From: Frankiales bacterium
Lineage (GTDB): Bacteria; Actinomycetota; Actinomycetes; Mycobacteriales; Jatrophihabitantaceae
Assembly: GCA_025963265.1 (NCBI GenBank)
Contig: JAOPUY010000494.1
Location: 1 to 5,903 of the forward strand
Reading direction: 5' to 3'
DNA: 5,903 bases
Every line of letters begins with the position of its first letter. Position 1 is the first letter of the stretch. A model generated the notes under the pieces. The model searched no databases. It had not been told where the DNA came from and worked only from the letters and a program-made list of their open reading frames with translations. Made by a program: the position numbers and the translations under genes. Positions 5,861 to 5,903 of this stretch are shown here, piece after piece.

Positions 5861-5903
5861 CCTCCTGCCACGGAGAGTCCGTGGCCGCACAGTCCACAGG
5901 AGG
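5861..5903 (+). promoter_or_regulatory. S6:S18-binding leader RNA of rpsF, with sequestered ribosome binding site
   Basis: Seen: outer stem P1 pairs CCTCCTG (5861-5867) with CAGGAGG (5897-5903), 7 perfect pairs. Stacked inside it, P2 pairs CCACGGA (5868-5874) with TCCGTGG (5878-5884), 7 perfect pairs around a GAG loop. A 12-base one-sided bulge (5885-5896) begins with CCG. Known: the S6:S18 motif is an autoregulatory mRNA element upstream of rpsF, with a hairpin flanking a bulge that holds a conserved CCG; the S6:S18 complex binds it and represses translation. Inferred: this is that element. P1 contains the Shine-Dalgarno AGGAGG (5898-5903), so stabilising P1 would block ribosome entry at a start codon just beyond the window. 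The upstream GT87 gene supports rpsF as the next gene. Confidence 0.75.

Noticed and set aside
5890..5898. Second DnaA-like box (CAGTCCACA, 7 of 9 matches to TTGTCCACA)
   Set aside because: The two mismatches are at the conserved 5' end, and the bases are already explained by the S6:S18-type bulge and stem.

Overview
This window looks like chromosomal DNA from a high-GC actinobacterium (Actinomycetota). Codons end mostly in G or C, starts are often GTG with GGAGG-type ribosome binding sites, the DNase IV resembles the mycobacterial enzyme, and a GT87-type polyprenol-sugar transferase gene lies upstream of what appears to be the rpsF (ribosomal protein S6) leader. Species or genus cannot be named from the sequence alone.

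Left part (1-1514): 1-353 holds no gene I can support. It has a GC-rich, hairpin-containing block (about 1-140) followed by a stretch of clearly lower GC. Two minus-strand genes follow as a likely operon, promoter-distal gene first: a small four-helix membrane protein (354-773) and, upstream of it, a short secreted protein with a beta-propeller-like blade motif (806-1254). The secreted-protein gene is split by a frameshift: its signal peptide is in one frame and its mature region in another. A 260-base divergent intergenic region with a hairpin separates this pair from the plus-strand genes.

Middle part (1515-4816): a polytopic GT87/DUF2029-type membrane glycosyltransferase (1515-2981), then a complete bacterial-type prolyl-tRNA synthetase with its insertion editing domain (proS, 3047-4816). 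A compact hairpin lies between them.

Right part (4817-5903): nfo, encoding deoxyribonuclease IV (AP endonuclease), is on the minus strand and converges with proS at a shared terminator-like hairpin. It has all nine metal ligands and appears to be expressed from a leaderless promoter. The nfo upstream region (5678-5903) is dense in signals: a consensus DnaA box, a 28-base near-perfect palindrome, a stem-loop and, at the very edge, a two-helix RNA with a CCG-containing bulge whose closing stem buries the Shine-Dalgarno AGGAGG. That last element matches the S6:S18-binding autoregulatory leader of rpsF, so the next gene rightwards is predicted to be rpsF (then ssb, rpsR, rplI), starting just outside the window.

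Most genes here are housekeeping: tRNA charging, base-excision repair, cell-envelope glycosylation and ribosomal protein control. I see no CRISPR array, transposase, toxin-antitoxin pair or defence system. The items most worth a second look are the regulatory DNA and RNA between nfo and rpsF, the frameshifted secreted-protein gene, and the unexplained left-edge block.
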